From: Bog-756 sp963713625
GTDB lineage: Bacteria > Actinomycetota > Acidimicrobiia > Acidimicrobiales > RAAP-2
Reading direction: 5' to 3'
Assembly (NCBI GenBank): GCA_963713625.1
Contig: CAVQMN010000008.1
Location: forward strand, 676,645 to 740,644
Length of the DNA stretch: 64,000 nt
Part shown: positions 8,151 to 17,154 of the stretch, one piece after another
Numbering within the stretch: position 1 is the stretch's first letter
Layout: each line of letters starts with the position of its first letter
Notes under the pieces: generated by a model
Seen by the model: the letters and a program-made list of their open reading frames with translations, nothing else
Told to the model about the DNA's origin: nothing
Database searches by the model: none
Position numbers and translations under genes: made by a program

Positions 8151-8804
8151 TCAGCGACGGACCTCGGTGATGAACGCGTCGAAGGCCGGCTCCCACTCGT
8201 CGTTCCACTGCGATTGCAGGGGCGGCGGCATACCGGCCAGCATGGCGTCCCGCTGCTCGGGGGCGAGGCCCTCCCGGATCAGGCCGAGGGCCAGCCACGG
8301 CTTGTCCCCGCGATACGACTGGAGGGCGTGCCCGGGGAGCTGGGCCCACTCCTCTTGGCTCATCCAGGCCGAGGCGATGGGAAGCACCGTCTCCTCTTCT
8401 TCCGCCAGATGGGGACGCAGCGTGGCGTCGATGGCCGAGATGGCGTCGACGACGGCCTGTCCCCCGTCGGCCGAGGGAGCGGCGCGCCAGGCGGCGATGA
8501 GGGCCGAGGCCTCGGCCATCGGCCCGTCGAGCAACCGGTGCTGATCGTCGATCCGCTCGAGCAGTGTCTTCTCGTGCGCACACCGCTCCTCCAGCACCGG
8601 ATAGATCAGCTCGTCCTCACCCGAGTGGTGGACGTGGAGGAACTCGAGCACGTTGTCGTAGAAGGAGGCGATGACATCGACCCTTTCGGGGTCGACCCCG
8701 GCCTTGCCGACCAGATCGGGGGCCGCGTCCAAAGATCCGAGGAGCGCCTGGTGTACCGCGATCATGTCCGCGGTCTGCGTGTTGTATTGGCCCGGTGTTG
8801 TCAT
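8151..8804 (-). CDS. Hemerythrin HHE-domain protein
   Basis: This 217-residue protein has the four-helix HHE arrangement: an N-terminal helix with DMIAVHQAL, FLHVHHSGEDELIYP near residue 65, DDQHRLLDGPM near residue 90 and PHLAEEEETVLP near residue 145. These His and acidic residues would bind a di-iron centre for O2 or NO sensing, or for iron handling. ATG at 8804 follows GGGAGG. It is divergent from a VOC gene and convergent with fadA. Its C-terminus (DAFITEVRR) has no encapsulin cargo peptide, so I do not link it to the nanocompartment at 23 kb. Confidence 0.85.
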   Translation of the reverse strand: MTTPGQYNTQTADMIAVHQALLGSLDAAPDLVGKAGVDPERVDVIASFYDNVLEFLHVHHSGEDELIYPVLEERCAHEKTLLERIDDQHRLLDGPMAEASALIAAWRAAPSADGGQAVVDAISAIDATLRPHLAEEEETVLPIASAWMSQEEWAQLPGHALQSYRGDKPWLALGLIREGLAPEQRDAMLAGMPPPLQSQWNDEWEPAFDAFITEVRR

Positions 8805-8948
8805 CCCCTGCCTCCCGTCGTCATCGGTGTCTCCACCGTCCCTCGCTTCGGCCCGGCAAACTACCATGGCACGACCACCGCCGGCCTGGTCCGGCGGAGG
8901 CCGGCCGTGGGGTGTCGGGAACCGAGTGCAGGGAAGTGAGGCCGTCGC

Positions 8949-9362
8949 ATGGACTGGAAGCTGGAGCTGATCGTCGTACCCGTTTCGGACGTCGATCGGG
9001 CGAAGTCGTTCTATATGGACGGTGCCGGATTTCTCCTGTTGGTCGACCACCGCGCCGGCGAGGACTTCCGGGTGGTCCAACTGACACCGCCCGGCTCGGC
9101 CTGCGCCATCGCTCTCATGAAGAACGGCGAGGCGGCGGGCACCCTGCAGGGCCTCCATCTGGTCGTGCCCGATCTCGATGCGGCCCACGCCGAGCTAGCC
9201 GGGCGCGGCACCGACACGAGCGGGATCTTCCACTTCGACGCGGGCCGACAGGTCGAGGGACCGAGTTCCGGACGCGCCGACTACGAGTCGTTCCTCTCCT
9301 TCAGCGACCCGGACGGCAACGGTTGGCTGGTCCAAGAGGTCGGCCGGACGCCGGCGACCTGA
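8949..9362 (+). CDS. VOC (glyoxalase-like) superfamily protein
   Basis: A 137-residue single VOC protein: it opens LELIVVPVSDVDRAKSFYMDGAGF, has GLHLVVPDLDAAHAELAGRG in the middle and ends FSDPDGNGWLVQEV. This layout is common in predicted glyoxalases and resistance-like proteins of actinobacteria. The canonical first-metal His is replaced by Ile in LIVVPV, so metal binding and catalysis are uncertain. It is a lone plus-strand gene between two minus-strand genes, convergent with the ferredoxin. Confidence 0.8.
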   Translation: MDWKLELIVVPVSDVDRAKSFYMDGAGFLLLVDHRAGEDFRVVQLTPPGSACAIALMKNGEAAGTLQGLHLVVPDLDAAHAELAGRGTDTSGIFHFDAGRQVEGPSSGRADYESFLSFSDPDGNGWLVQEVGRTPAT

Positions 9363-9381
9363 ACGCTGCGGCCGGAGCCGT

Positions 9382-9579
9382 TCAGTCCGGGAGCACGTCG
9401 ATGGCGTACTCGGGGCAGTTGGCGATGGCCAGACGGGCCTTGTCCTCGAGTTCAGGAGGAACGGTCCCGTCACCGACCACGGTGGACAGCCCGTAGTCGT
9501 CCACGTCGAAGAGCTCCGGGGCCAGCCCGTAGCACCGGGCGTGGCCCTGACACTTCTCCGGATCGACCCTGATCCTCAC
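9382..9579 (-). CDS. P450-type ferredoxin
   Basis: The 65-residue protein has Cys10, His13 and Cys16 (CQGHARC) and Cys55 (NCPEYA), the CxxHxxC...CP pattern of small ferredoxins that serve bacterial P450s. His replaces the second cluster Cys, as in [3Fe-4S] and atypical [4Fe-4S] members. GTG at 9579 overlaps the P450 stop codon (GTGA), so the two are translationally coupled and it is almost certainly this P450's electron donor. A ferredoxin reductase is encoded at 35257-36492. Confidence 0.9.
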   Translation of the reverse strand: MRIRVDPEKCQGHARCYGLAPELFDVDDYGLSTVVGDGTVPPELEDKARLAIANCPEYAIDVLPD

Positions 9580-10778
9580 GGGAACACCACCGGGAGGCGA
9601 CGGGGGCCCCGGACCTGGCCGCCGGCCCAGGTGACGTCGGCCCCGTCGGCCACGCTGAATTCCGGAATCTTCCGCAGCCACTCCTCCAGCGCCACCCGTA
9701 GCTCCATGCGGGCCAGATTAGAGCCCGCGCACCGGTGGATACCCGAACCGAAGGCCACATGGCGGTTGAGGGCACGGTCCAAGATGACGTGCTCAGGGTC
9801 CTCGAATGCCTCCGGATCGCGGTTGGCCGCCGGGAAGTTCATCAGCACCTTGTCGCCCGCCTTCATCGGGCAGCCCTCGAACTCGACGTCCCCGGTGACC
9901 ACCCGGGCCATGGTGACCGGCGAGTACGCCCGCAGGAGCTCCTCGACGGCCAGGGGCATCAGCTGAGGCTCGGCTACCAACCGCCGCCGGTCCTCAGGAT
10001 GGGTGGCCAGGTGCCAGAGCGAGGATCCGATGGCGCTCCAGGTGGTATCCACTCCGGCGATGAGGACCAGGGCGGCCACCCCGAGGACCACACTCTCCTC
10101 CACCGGAACCCCGTCGACCTCACTGTGCAGCAGATCGCTCAACAGATCGTCGCCCGGCTCGGTCTTGCGCCGGGCCACCTCGGCGACGAAGAAGTTGATC
10201 AGTCCGTCCGCGCCCCGATGGCGGAGCTCGGGGACGTCGGCGAACTCGAGCACGTCGCGTACCCAGCCGGTGAAGGTCTCGGACAGGGAACTCGGCACCC
10301 CGAGGATGGAGGCGATCACCCGGACCGGAATCTGCTGTGCGTAGTCGCCCGCGGCGTCGGCCGATCCGGCCATCACGAACCCGTCGACCAGCTCGGTGCA
10401 CAGCTTGCGGGTCATCGGCTCGTACCCCTCCACCTTGCGGTGGGAGAACCACGGGAGGAGCAGCCGTCGGGTCCAGGTGTGCAGCGGCGGATCGGCGGAG
10501 ATCGGGGGGAGCCCGTACTCGAGCACGGGCTCGTCGGGGCGCTCGCCGTCAAACGGGATCACGGCGATCTCGGTCGAGCTGAAATGACCGATGTCATGGG
10601 CCAGGTCGACGACGTCCTGGTATCGGGTCGGCAGCCAGGTGCTGCCCCGGCGATCGGTATGGGCCACCGGACAGGTCCGGCGCAGCTCGTCCCAGATGCC
10701 GAACGGCTCGGTCACATAGGCCGGGTCCAGTACGTCGAAGTCGGTGTCCCAGTCGGTCACGGGGGGATGTTCGGCCAT
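9576..10778 (-). CDS. Cytochrome P450
   Basis: At 400 residues this is a normal-length soluble bacterial P450. The I-helix oxygen motif AGVDTT begins at residue 241, the ExxR pair is Glu280/Arg283 in EELLR, and the heme loop FGSGIHRCAG places the thiolate ligand at Cys350. ATG at 10778 follows GAGGAGC. It does not read like CYP125 or CYP142, the mycobacterial cholesterol C26 hydroxylases, so the hydroxylated substrate is unknown. The run it shares with FadE30-, IpdF- and FadD3-like genes suggests a steroid or terpenoid. Confidence 0.93.
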   Translation of the reverse strand: MAEHPPVTDWDTDFDVLDPAYVTEPFGIWDELRRTCPVAHTDRRGSTWLPTRYQDVVDLAHDIGHFSSTEIAVIPFDGERPDEPVLEYGLPPISADPPLHTWTRRLLLPWFSHRKVEGYEPMTRKLCTELVDGFVMAGSADAAGDYAQQIPVRVIASILGVPSSLSETFTGWVRDVLEFADVPELRHRGADGLINFFVAEVARRKTEPGDDLLSDLLHSEVDGVPVEESVVLGVAALVLIAGVDTTWSAIGSSLWHLATHPEDRRRLVAEPQLMPLAVEELLRAYSPVTMARVVTGDVEFEGCPMKAGDKVLMNFPAANRDPEAFEDPEHVILDRALNRHVAFGSGIHRCAGSNLARMELRVALEEWLRKIPEFSVADGADVTWAGGQVRGPRRLPVVFP

Positions 10779-10919
10779 GGGTGCTCCTCGGGAAAACGTC
10801 AATGCCGTCGGGCATCGGCGACAAAGTCATCCTTGCACGCCGCCTCTGGGTCGGCAGTCCGGCCCCCGCGCCCCAGTCGGCGTCCGGGCCTCAGATGGCC
10901 CGGGCGACAGGGGGCCGGC

Positions 10920-11750
10920 TCAGATGGTCAGCCCGCCGTCGACCGAGAGGACGGCACCGGTGGTGTAGGACGATTCGTCGGAGGCGATGAAGGCGATGGA
11001 GGCGGCGATCTCGGCCGGGGTGGAGAAGCCCATCGGCGTCATGATCTTGGTCAGCTCCTTGAAATCCCCCCCCTCGGGCAGCTCGAAGGTGCCCATCAGC
11101 GGGGTGTCGGTCCCACCCGGAGCCACCACGTTGACCCGGACCCCCCGGGAGAGATACTCGGCCGCCAGGGCCTTCGAGAACATCAGGAGGCCGGCCTTGG
11201 AAGCGCAGTAGGCGGCGGAGTACGACTGACCCATCAGCGCGGTGTTGGACGCCACGTTGACGATGGTGCCCCCGACCTCGAGCAGGTGGGGAAGGGCGGC
11301 CCGGCACACCAGGAACGGGCCGGTGAGGTTGACGGCCAGGATCTTGTCCCACGTGTCGAGGGGCATGTCCGCCGTGTTGTAGAAGCCCCCGATTCCGGCC
11401 ACGTTGCACACCACGTTGGGCGGCCCGAGGGCGGCGGCCGTCGAGGCCACCGCTTCGTTCACCGACACTTCGGAGGTGACGTCGCACCGGTAGGCGTTCG
11501 CCGTCCCTCCGGCCGCGGTGATGGCGTCGACGGTGGCTGCCAGGTTGTCGGCGGCCACGTCGAGGGCGGCCACACTGGCGCCCTCCCGGGCCAGGCGGAC
11601 GGCGACCGCCCGCCCGATTCCGGAGCCCGCCCCTGTCACCACAGCCACCTTGTCGGCGAACCGACGCCCGGTGTAGGAGCTGATGGCGGCGTCGGCCGCG
11701 TCGTGCTCCGCTCCTCCCTGGCCCAGCGTGACCCGTTGGATCGGACTCAT
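10920..11750 (-). CDS. Short-chain dehydrogenase/reductase
   Basis: The 276-residue protein is a classical SDR: cofactor motif TGAGSGIG near residue 38, CNVAG, NVASN with the catalytic Ser region, YCASKAG supplying Tyr and Lys, and the VLSVDGGL C-terminus. An acid after beta-2 (ALDVAADN) favours NAD(H). ATG at 11750 overlaps the ligase stop (ATGA), so translation is coupled. It has about 28 extra N-terminal residues before the Rossmann fold. The hydroxyl substrate is unknown. Confidence 0.9.
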   Translation of the reverse strand: MSPIQRVTLGQGGAEHDAADAAISSYTGRRFADKVAVVTGAGSGIGRAVAVRLAREGASVAALDVAADNLAATVDAITAAGGTANAYRCDVTSEVSVNEAVASTAAALGPPNVVCNVAGIGGFYNTADMPLDTWDKILAVNLTGPFLVCRAALPHLLEVGGTIVNVASNTALMGQSYSAAYCASKAGLLMFSKALAAEYLSRGVRVNVVAPGGTDTPLMGTFELPEGGDFKELTKIMTPMGFSTPAEIAASIAFIASDESSYTTGAVLSVDGGLTI

Positions 11751-13360
11751 GAGGCCCCCTTCTTCTGTGGCGATGGCGAGTAGGTCTCGCGCAGCGTGTG
11801 CTTCAGGATCTTGCCGGCCGGGTTGCGCGGCACCGATGCCACCAGCTCGAGCTGTTCGGGGATGGCCTGCACCCGGAGACCACTGCTCTTCAGGTACGAG
11901 GTCATATCGTCGAACGAGAAGGTCTGGCCTTCCTTGGTGGCCACGACGGCACAGGCCCGTTCCCCGGTTTTGGGGTCCGGGAGACCGATGACGGCCACAT
12001 CGGCCACCGCCGGGTGGGCGTAGAGGAGGTCCTCCACCTCTTTGGCCGAGATGTTCTCGCCGTGCCGGATGATCACGTCCTTCAGCCGACCGGTGATGGT
12101 CACGAACCCGTCCTGGTCGACAATGCCCAGATCGCCGCTGCGGAAGTACCCGTCGTCGTCGAAGGCCTCGGCGTCGAGCGCCGGGTCGAGATAGCCCCGG
12201 ATGACCTGAGGGCCCTTCAACCGGATCTCCCCTTCCTGGCCCGGCCCGGCGCGGGTGCCGTCCAGTCCGACCACGATGAGCTCCACCCCGGGTGTGGGCC
12301 GGCCCTCGGTGTCGGCCAGCTTCTGATCGGGATCGTCGGTGGTGGCCATGACCACGATGGGCGCCTCGGTGAGCCCGTAGCCCGAGACGATGCCCACCCC
12401 GCCGATCTCGCGCTTCAGGTCGTAATGGAGCTGCGGCGGTTTGGGGGCGCCACCGCCGGGATACGAGCGGATGTGGGGGAAGATGGATCGGGCGCCGGCG
12501 GCCCGTTGGGCCTGCAGATAGGCCAGATGGAAGGTGGTCCCCGAACCGGCCAGGGTCACCTGGTTGGCCGCCAGATAGGACGGCGTGGCCACTGGGTCGA
12601 ACGACTCGGTGATGAGGAGACGGCATCCGGTGAACAGGGCGGCGATCAGCCAGCCGATACCGCCGATATGGGTGAAGGGGAACACCAGCCCCGAGACGTC
12701 CTCGGGCCCGATGTCCAGGCACTCGGACATGGCCAGCGCCGAGGCCATGACCGAGAGGTCCGTGTGCTGGGCACCCTTGGGATCGGCGGTGGTTCCCGAG
12801 GTGTAGAAGAGCCACCGGATGGGAGCGTCCTCCGCCACCGTCGGTTCGGCCGGCACCGCGGGCAGGTCGGCCGGGTCCCCCTCGGGCAGGTCCCGGTCCA
12901 CCACCAGGACGGCCAGGCCGGACCGGTTGCCGGCGATGTCCAGGGCCATGGCTTCGAAATCGAAGCCGCGGTAGATGGTGGGCACGATGAGCAGGGACGC
13001 ATCACTCTGCGCCGTGATGAAGCTCACTTCGCGACCCCGGTAGATGGGGATGAGTGGGTTCTGGCGGGCGCCGAGCCGGGCCAGGGCGCCGACCAGCACC
13101 AACGACTCGTTCCAGGTGGGCAGCTCCCAGCTCACACTGGTGCCGGCGGTCACCCCGTAGTCGGTGAAGAGGCCGGCCGCGGCCCGCAGGCAGGCGTCCC
13201 GGTATCCGGCGAAGGTGAGCTCCTGGCCCGTGTCTTCGTGGGCCAGCACGGCGTCGGGGGTGGCCGCGGCGCGGCGCTCGATGAGCCCCCACAGGGTGGG
13301 CGCCGCCACCCAGCCCCGGGAGGCGGTTCGCCGGTTGAGCTCCTCGATGAAGTCCGCCAT
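11747..13360 (-). CDS. AMP-dependent acyl-CoA ligase
   Basis: The 537-residue ANL-family enzyme has the P-loop YTSGTTADPKGAQ, GYGLTEAP (A5), YFRSGDLG (A7), ITGRLKDVIIRHGENIS (A8) and the C-terminal catalytic Lys in NPAGKILK. It would activate a carboxylic acid as acyl-AMP and then acyl-CoA. ATG at 13360 overlaps the preceding stop (ATGA), and its own stop overlaps the SDR start. The N-terminal region (RGWVAAPTLWGLIERRA) resembles medium-chain and cyclohexanecarboxylate-type ligases, but the acid cannot be named. Confidence 0.88.
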   Translation of the reverse strand: MADFIEELNRRTASRGWVAAPTLWGLIERRAAATPDAVLAHEDTGQELTFAGYRDACLRAAAGLFTDYGVTAGTSVSWELPTWNESLVLVGALARLGARQNPLIPIYRGREVSFITAQSDASLLIVPTIYRGFDFEAMALDIAGNRSGLAVLVVDRDLPEGDPADLPAVPAEPTVAEDAPIRWLFYTSGTTADPKGAQHTDLSVMASALAMSECLDIGPEDVSGLVFPFTHIGGIGWLIAALFTGCRLLITESFDPVATPSYLAANQVTLAGSGTTFHLAYLQAQRAAGARSIFPHIRSYPGGGAPKPPQLHYDLKREIGGVGIVSGYGLTEAPIVVMATTDDPDQKLADTEGRPTPGVELIVVGLDGTRAGPGQEGEIRLKGPQVIRGYLDPALDAEAFDDDGYFRSGDLGIVDQDGFVTITGRLKDVIIRHGENISAKEVEDLLYAHPAVADVAVIGLPDPKTGERACAVVATKEGQTFSFDDMTSYLKSSGLRVQAIPEQLELVASVPRNPAGKILKHTLRETYSPSPQKKGAS

Positions 13361-14199
13361 CAGGCCGGAGCCGACCACAGCTGGTCGGTGTAGGTGTCAG
13401 TGCCCGGGACCGTGCCGATGAACGGCGAGGCCCACTGCACCCGGCCGAGGCCCGCGCCCGCCACCGCCTCGGCCTGGGGGGCGAAGACCGCGTCCCACGA
13501 GCCGGCGGGGTCGTCCTCGAGGAACCACAACAACAGCACCCTCTCGTCCACCGACTCGGAGCGCGGTACGTCCCCGGGGGCATCGGCCAGGAGGGGGAGG
13601 GGGCTGAAGGCCAGTACGGTGGCCACCGCCGATCCGGGCAGCACCGAAGGCAGGTACTGATTGCGGTACCACGCACCGATCTGTTCCGGGGTCACTCCCT
13701 CGTCGGGCTCGATGAACACCGAGACCATCCCCGGGAACCGTCGGTCCAGAGTCAGCTCGGCCGGAACGCCGTCCTCGTCCCGGCGGTGCTCCCATTCGTA
13801 GTGATAGAGGCCGGTGTGGATGTGGTCGCGGTCGGTGAACATCCGGCCCGCGGCGTGGAGCACGTTGACCTGGTCGACCGCCCACCGGTTCCACTCGTCG
13901 TGATGGCCGTCGAGCACGTAGTAGAGGCCGAGATAACTGCCGACCTCCGGGTCGGGGACCAGGGAAGCGGACCCCTCCGGATAGCGCAGCGACTTGAGCG
14001 GGGCGGTGGACACGAACCGGGCGCCGGCGAAGTTGTAGGCGCCGATCTGGCACCCGGCGTAGAAGTGGTCACGCTCGTACCAGCGGTTGTACTCGACCTC
14101 CCGGCCGCGGTGGGGCTCCACCAGCGTGTACAGCATGGTGCCGATCCGGATGGGATCGTCGGTCACGCCCCCTTGGGCGGGGGTGGATCTACCAGTCAT
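13360..14199 (-). CDS. Unknown protein with two EthD-like halves
   Basis: I do not recognise a named family for this 279-residue protein. The N-terminal half contains EVEYNRWYERDHFYAGC and the C-terminal half PEQIGAWYRNQYLPSVLPG, which looks like a duplicated dimeric alpha-beta-barrel (EthD-like) module in which W-Y and an acidic or basic residue line a pocket. The middle (DRDHIHTGLYHYEWEHR) is His- and Tyr-rich. ATG at 14199 follows GAGGACC. It is coupled to the ligase downstream and sits inside the ten-gene steroid-type run, so a non-redox or cofactor-free step on a ring substrate is a reasonable guess only. Confidence 0.7.
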   Translation of the reverse strand: MTGRSTPAQGGVTDDPIRIGTMLYTLVEPHRGREVEYNRWYERDHFYAGCQIGAYNFAGARFVSTAPLKSLRYPEGSASLVPDPEVGSYLGLYYVLDGHHDEWNRWAVDQVNVLHAAGRMFTDRDHIHTGLYHYEWEHRRDEDGVPAELTLDRRFPGMVSVFIEPDEGVTPEQIGAWYRNQYLPSVLPGSAVATVLAFSPLPLLADAPGDVPRSESVDERVLLLWFLEDDPAGSWDAVFAPQAEAVAGAGLGRVQWASPFIGTVPGTDTYTDQLWSAPA

Positions 14200-14250
14200 G
14201 GTCCTCGTGCTCCGTTCGTGTGCCGTCAGGGCCACCGACCGGACCGGCCC

Positions 14251-15840
14251 TCACCGGACCGCCAGGGGCGGGGGCACGGACGCGGCCTGGTTGGCCAGGG
14301 TTCTCTTGTCTACCTTCATCATCGAGGTCAGGGGAAGGCTGTCGACCACCACGACCCGGTCGGGCGCCTTGTAGTCGGCCAACGAGGCGCGGACCGCCTG
14401 GCGCAGGTCGGCCAGCAACCGGTCGGTGGGCGGTCGTTCGCCGTCCACCGGGACCACGAAGGCCACGCCGATCTCGCCCAGGATGGGGTCGGGGGCACCC
14501 ACCACCGCCACCTGTTCGACAGCCGGGAGGGCGCCGAGTACGGCTTCGACCTCGGCCGGATAGACGTTGTAGCCCCCGCGGATGTAGAGCTCGTTGGCCC
14601 GGCCGACCAGATGGAGACAGCCACCGTCGTCGACGAACCCGAAATCACCGGTGGTCAGCCATCCGTCTGGGGCCAGCACCGATCCGGTGGCCCCGGTGTC
14701 GTAGACCAGGCCCTCGGCTCCCGGGCCGACCGGTGGGCCGCCCCAATAGCCACGCATCACCGCGGCGGAGCGCAGACGGACCCGGCCCACCTCGCCGGCC
14801 GTCACCGGCCGTCCATCGTCGTCGACCAGGGACAGCTCGACCCCGGGGACCGGTCGACCCACCGAGGTGGCCACCACCTCGTCAGCGTCGCCGGGGACGG
14901 TGCCGGTCCCGAGCGACGCTTCGGTCGAGGTGTACCGCACCACCACCGGGACGCCGAACCGTCGGCGCAGGGCGGCCACCAGTTCGGGCGGGACCCGGGA
15001 CGCCCCGGTGCCGGCGATGCGCAAGGAAGAGGCGTCGGTGGTCTCGAGGTCGGGGTGGGCCAGGACGAGGGCCCACTGGGTGGGGACGCCCTGGGCCACG
15101 GTGATCCGTTCCTCGCCGATGATCCGGACGGTGTCAGCCGCCCGCCACGGGGTGGGGGTGATCACGGTGGTCACCGCGTTGGCGATCTCGTCCCAGGTCC
15201 GGGTCATGGACCCGACGTGGGCGAACGGGAGGGGGGACAGGCGCCGGTCACCGGGCTCGGACAACACGTCGGTGCCGGCGGCCACCGCGGCCAGTGCCTC
15301 GTGGTCGAACACCGCCCCTTTGGGCAGCCCGGTGGTCCCGCTCGTCCACACCACGGCCACCGGATCCGTCGGCGACAGGCCAGGGAACCGGCTGGGAGCG
15401 GGACCGTCGGCCGCCGCCATGAGCGCCGACCGCGACAGCACGTCACCGGTGGGCCCGGCCGGCACGGTGGCCCCGTCATCGACGACGGTCACCGTCGGTT
15501 GGGTGCGCTCGAGGATCGACAGGACTTCGGGTTGGCCCAGGCGGAGGTTGACCCCCGACGTGATCGCCCCCAGCCGGGTGGCGGCGGCGAAGGAGATCAT
15601 GTAGTCGATCGAGCTCGGGAGCATGACGCAGACCACCGAGCCGCGTCCCACGCCGTGGGCCGCGAACAGCCCGGCGACGCCATCGGCGGCCCGGTCCCAC
15701 TGGGCGAAGGTCAGGTGCCGGCGGGGCGAACTCTCCGTGGCGGGCTCGACGTAGGCCTCGACGTCGGCATTGGCCGTGGCCGCGGCCCGCAGGACCTCGA
15801 CCACGGTCCGGAACTCCCCCTCAATCTGACGCACCGTCAT
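14251..15840 (-). CDS. AMP-dependent acyl-CoA ligase
   Basis: This 529-residue ANL enzyme shows VWTSGTTGLPKGAVF, RYTSTEAS in place of the usual YGxTE, LTTGDFGFVDDGG, LVGRANELYIRGGYNVYPAEVE and SMMKVDKRTL, where Lys replaces the usual xGK motif context. The altered A5 motif (S-T-E) and the V-D-K ending set it apart from the two other ligases in the run, so it probably has its own substrate. It lies 51 bases upstream of the EthD-like gene. A steroid or fatty acid is inferred from neighbours. Confidence 0.85.
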   Translation of the reverse strand: MTVRQIEGEFRTVVEVLRAAATANADVEAYVEPATESSPRRHLTFAQWDRAADGVAGLFAAHGVGRGSVVCVMLPSSIDYMISFAAATRLGAITSGVNLRLGQPEVLSILERTQPTVTVVDDGATVPAGPTGDVLSRSALMAAADGPAPSRFPGLSPTDPVAVVWTSGTTGLPKGAVFDHEALAAVAAGTDVLSEPGDRRLSPLPFAHVGSMTRTWDEIANAVTTVITPTPWRAADTVRIIGEERITVAQGVPTQWALVLAHPDLETTDASSLRIAGTGASRVPPELVAALRRRFGVPVVVRYTSTEASLGTGTVPGDADEVVATSVGRPVPGVELSLVDDDGRPVTAGEVGRVRLRSAAVMRGYWGGPPVGPGAEGLVYDTGATGSVLAPDGWLTTGDFGFVDDGGCLHLVGRANELYIRGGYNVYPAEVEAVLGALPAVEQVAVVGAPDPILGEIGVAFVVPVDGERPPTDRLLADLRQAVRASLADYKAPDRVVVVDSLPLTSMMKVDKRTLANQAASVPPPLAVR

Positions 15841-15894
15841 ATCGGGGCCGACTGTAACAGGGCCGTCCTGATGCTCTTCGCCGGGTCGGGACCC

Positions 15895-17001
15895 TCAGAA
15901 GGTGAGCACACCGCGGGCCAGCTTGCCCGCCTCCATATCCTCCACGATCTCGCGGAATCCCTCCAGCGGACGCTGCTCTGTCACCAACTCGTCGAGCATG
16001 AGCCGGCCCGACAGGTAGAGCTCGACCATCAGAGGAATGTCGTGGTGCGGGCGGGATGACCCGTAGCGGCAGCCGAGCAGCCCCCGGTCCACGTAGGCCA
16101 GGGCGTTGACGTCCACCGACACCTCGGTCCCCTGGGGCGGGATGCCGATGGCCAGGGCGTTGCCGCCCCAGTCGAGCACGTCGAGGGCGTTGCGGAGCAC
16201 GGCCGGGTGGCCCACGCAGTCGAACGACCAGTTGACCCCGCCGGTCCAGCCCAGGGCACCGGTGACCCGGTCCGGCCCGGGCGGGACCAGCTCGCGGATG
16301 GCGGCCACCGCGTCGGTGGACGAGGCGTCGACGAAGTGGGTGGCCCCGAACTGGCGGGCCAGGTCCTCTTTGGAGGCCAGCGTGTCAACGGCGATGATCC
16401 GGCTGGCCCCGGCCAGGCGGAGGCCCTGGATGACATTCAGGCCCACGCCGCCGACACCGAAGACGGCCGCCGTCTCCCCGGCCTGGACCTTGGCCCGGTT
16501 GAGCACCGAGCCCACTCCGGTGAGGACTCCGCAGCCGATCAGGCAGGCGGAGGTCATGGGGACATCCTTGGAGATCTTCACCGCCTGGACTTCCTTGACG
16601 ATGGTCGACTCGGTGAACACCGACGTGCCCGCGAAATTCGACGCCGGCTCACCCTTGAACGTGAAGGGCTGGGACACGTTACCCAGCGTCTTCACGCACC
16701 AGGTGGGGTGTCCGGTGCTGCAGGCCCGGCAGTGACCGCAGCTCTGGAGGGTGGCAATGACCACGTGGTCCCCGACCTTGACCGCACTCACCTCGGAGCC
16801 GACGGCTTCGACGACCCCGGCCCCTTCGTGGCCGAGCACGGACGGCGCTTTCCAGGGGATGGTGCCGTTGATGACCGACAGGTCGCTGTGGCACACGCCC
16901 GCGGCCCCGATGGCCACCCGGACCTCGGTGGGCCCGGGGTCCCCCACACTCAGCTGGTCGGTGACCTCAACGTCGTCACCGGTGTACACGATGCCTCGCA
17001 T
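15895..17001 (-). CDS. Zinc-dependent alcohol dehydrogenase
   Basis: The 368-residue MDR-superfamily enzyme carries CHSD (catalytic Zn ligand), the GHEGAGVVEAVG signature near residue 60, a structural-zinc loop CGHCRACSTGHPTWC, and the NAD motif GVGGVGLN near residue 190. It resembles class I/III-like actinobacterial alcohol dehydrogenases that oxidise primary alcohols to aldehydes. ATG at 17001 follows GAGGGAGGG. Within this run it could oxidise a terminal hydroxyl made by the P450, but an equally common role is general aldehyde or alcohol turnover. Confidence 0.9.
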   Translation of the reverse strand: MRGIVYTGDDVEVTDQLSVGDPGPTEVRVAIGAAGVCHSDLSVINGTIPWKAPSVLGHEGAGVVEAVGSEVSAVKVGDHVVIATLQSCGHCRACSTGHPTWCVKTLGNVSQPFTFKGEPASNFAGTSVFTESTIVKEVQAVKISKDVPMTSACLIGCGVLTGVGSVLNRAKVQAGETAAVFGVGGVGLNVIQGLRLAGASRIIAVDTLASKEDLARQFGATHFVDASSTDAVAAIRELVPPGPDRVTGALGWTGGVNWSFDCVGHPAVLRNALDVLDWGGNALAIGIPPQGTEVSVDVNALAYVDRGLLGCRYGSSRPHHDIPLMVELYLSGRLMLDELVTEQRPLEGFREIVEDMEAGKLARGVLTF

Positions 17002-17154
17002 GGCATCCCTCCCTCTCTTTGTTCCTGATCCGATCTTGTCGAGCAGCCACCGGCACCGTCTGGCGGTACCGCGGCGTGCCCTGGGGCTCGGGGTTGCGCC
17101 CACCTGGTGACACTCCCGGCCCTCGACCCCGGCCCCTGTACTCCCGGGACGGCG

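Noticed and set aside
8151..8804. Hemerythrin as encapsulin cargo
   Set aside because: Hemerythrins can be encapsulated, but this one ends DAFITEVRR with no loading peptide and is 15 kb from the shell gene.
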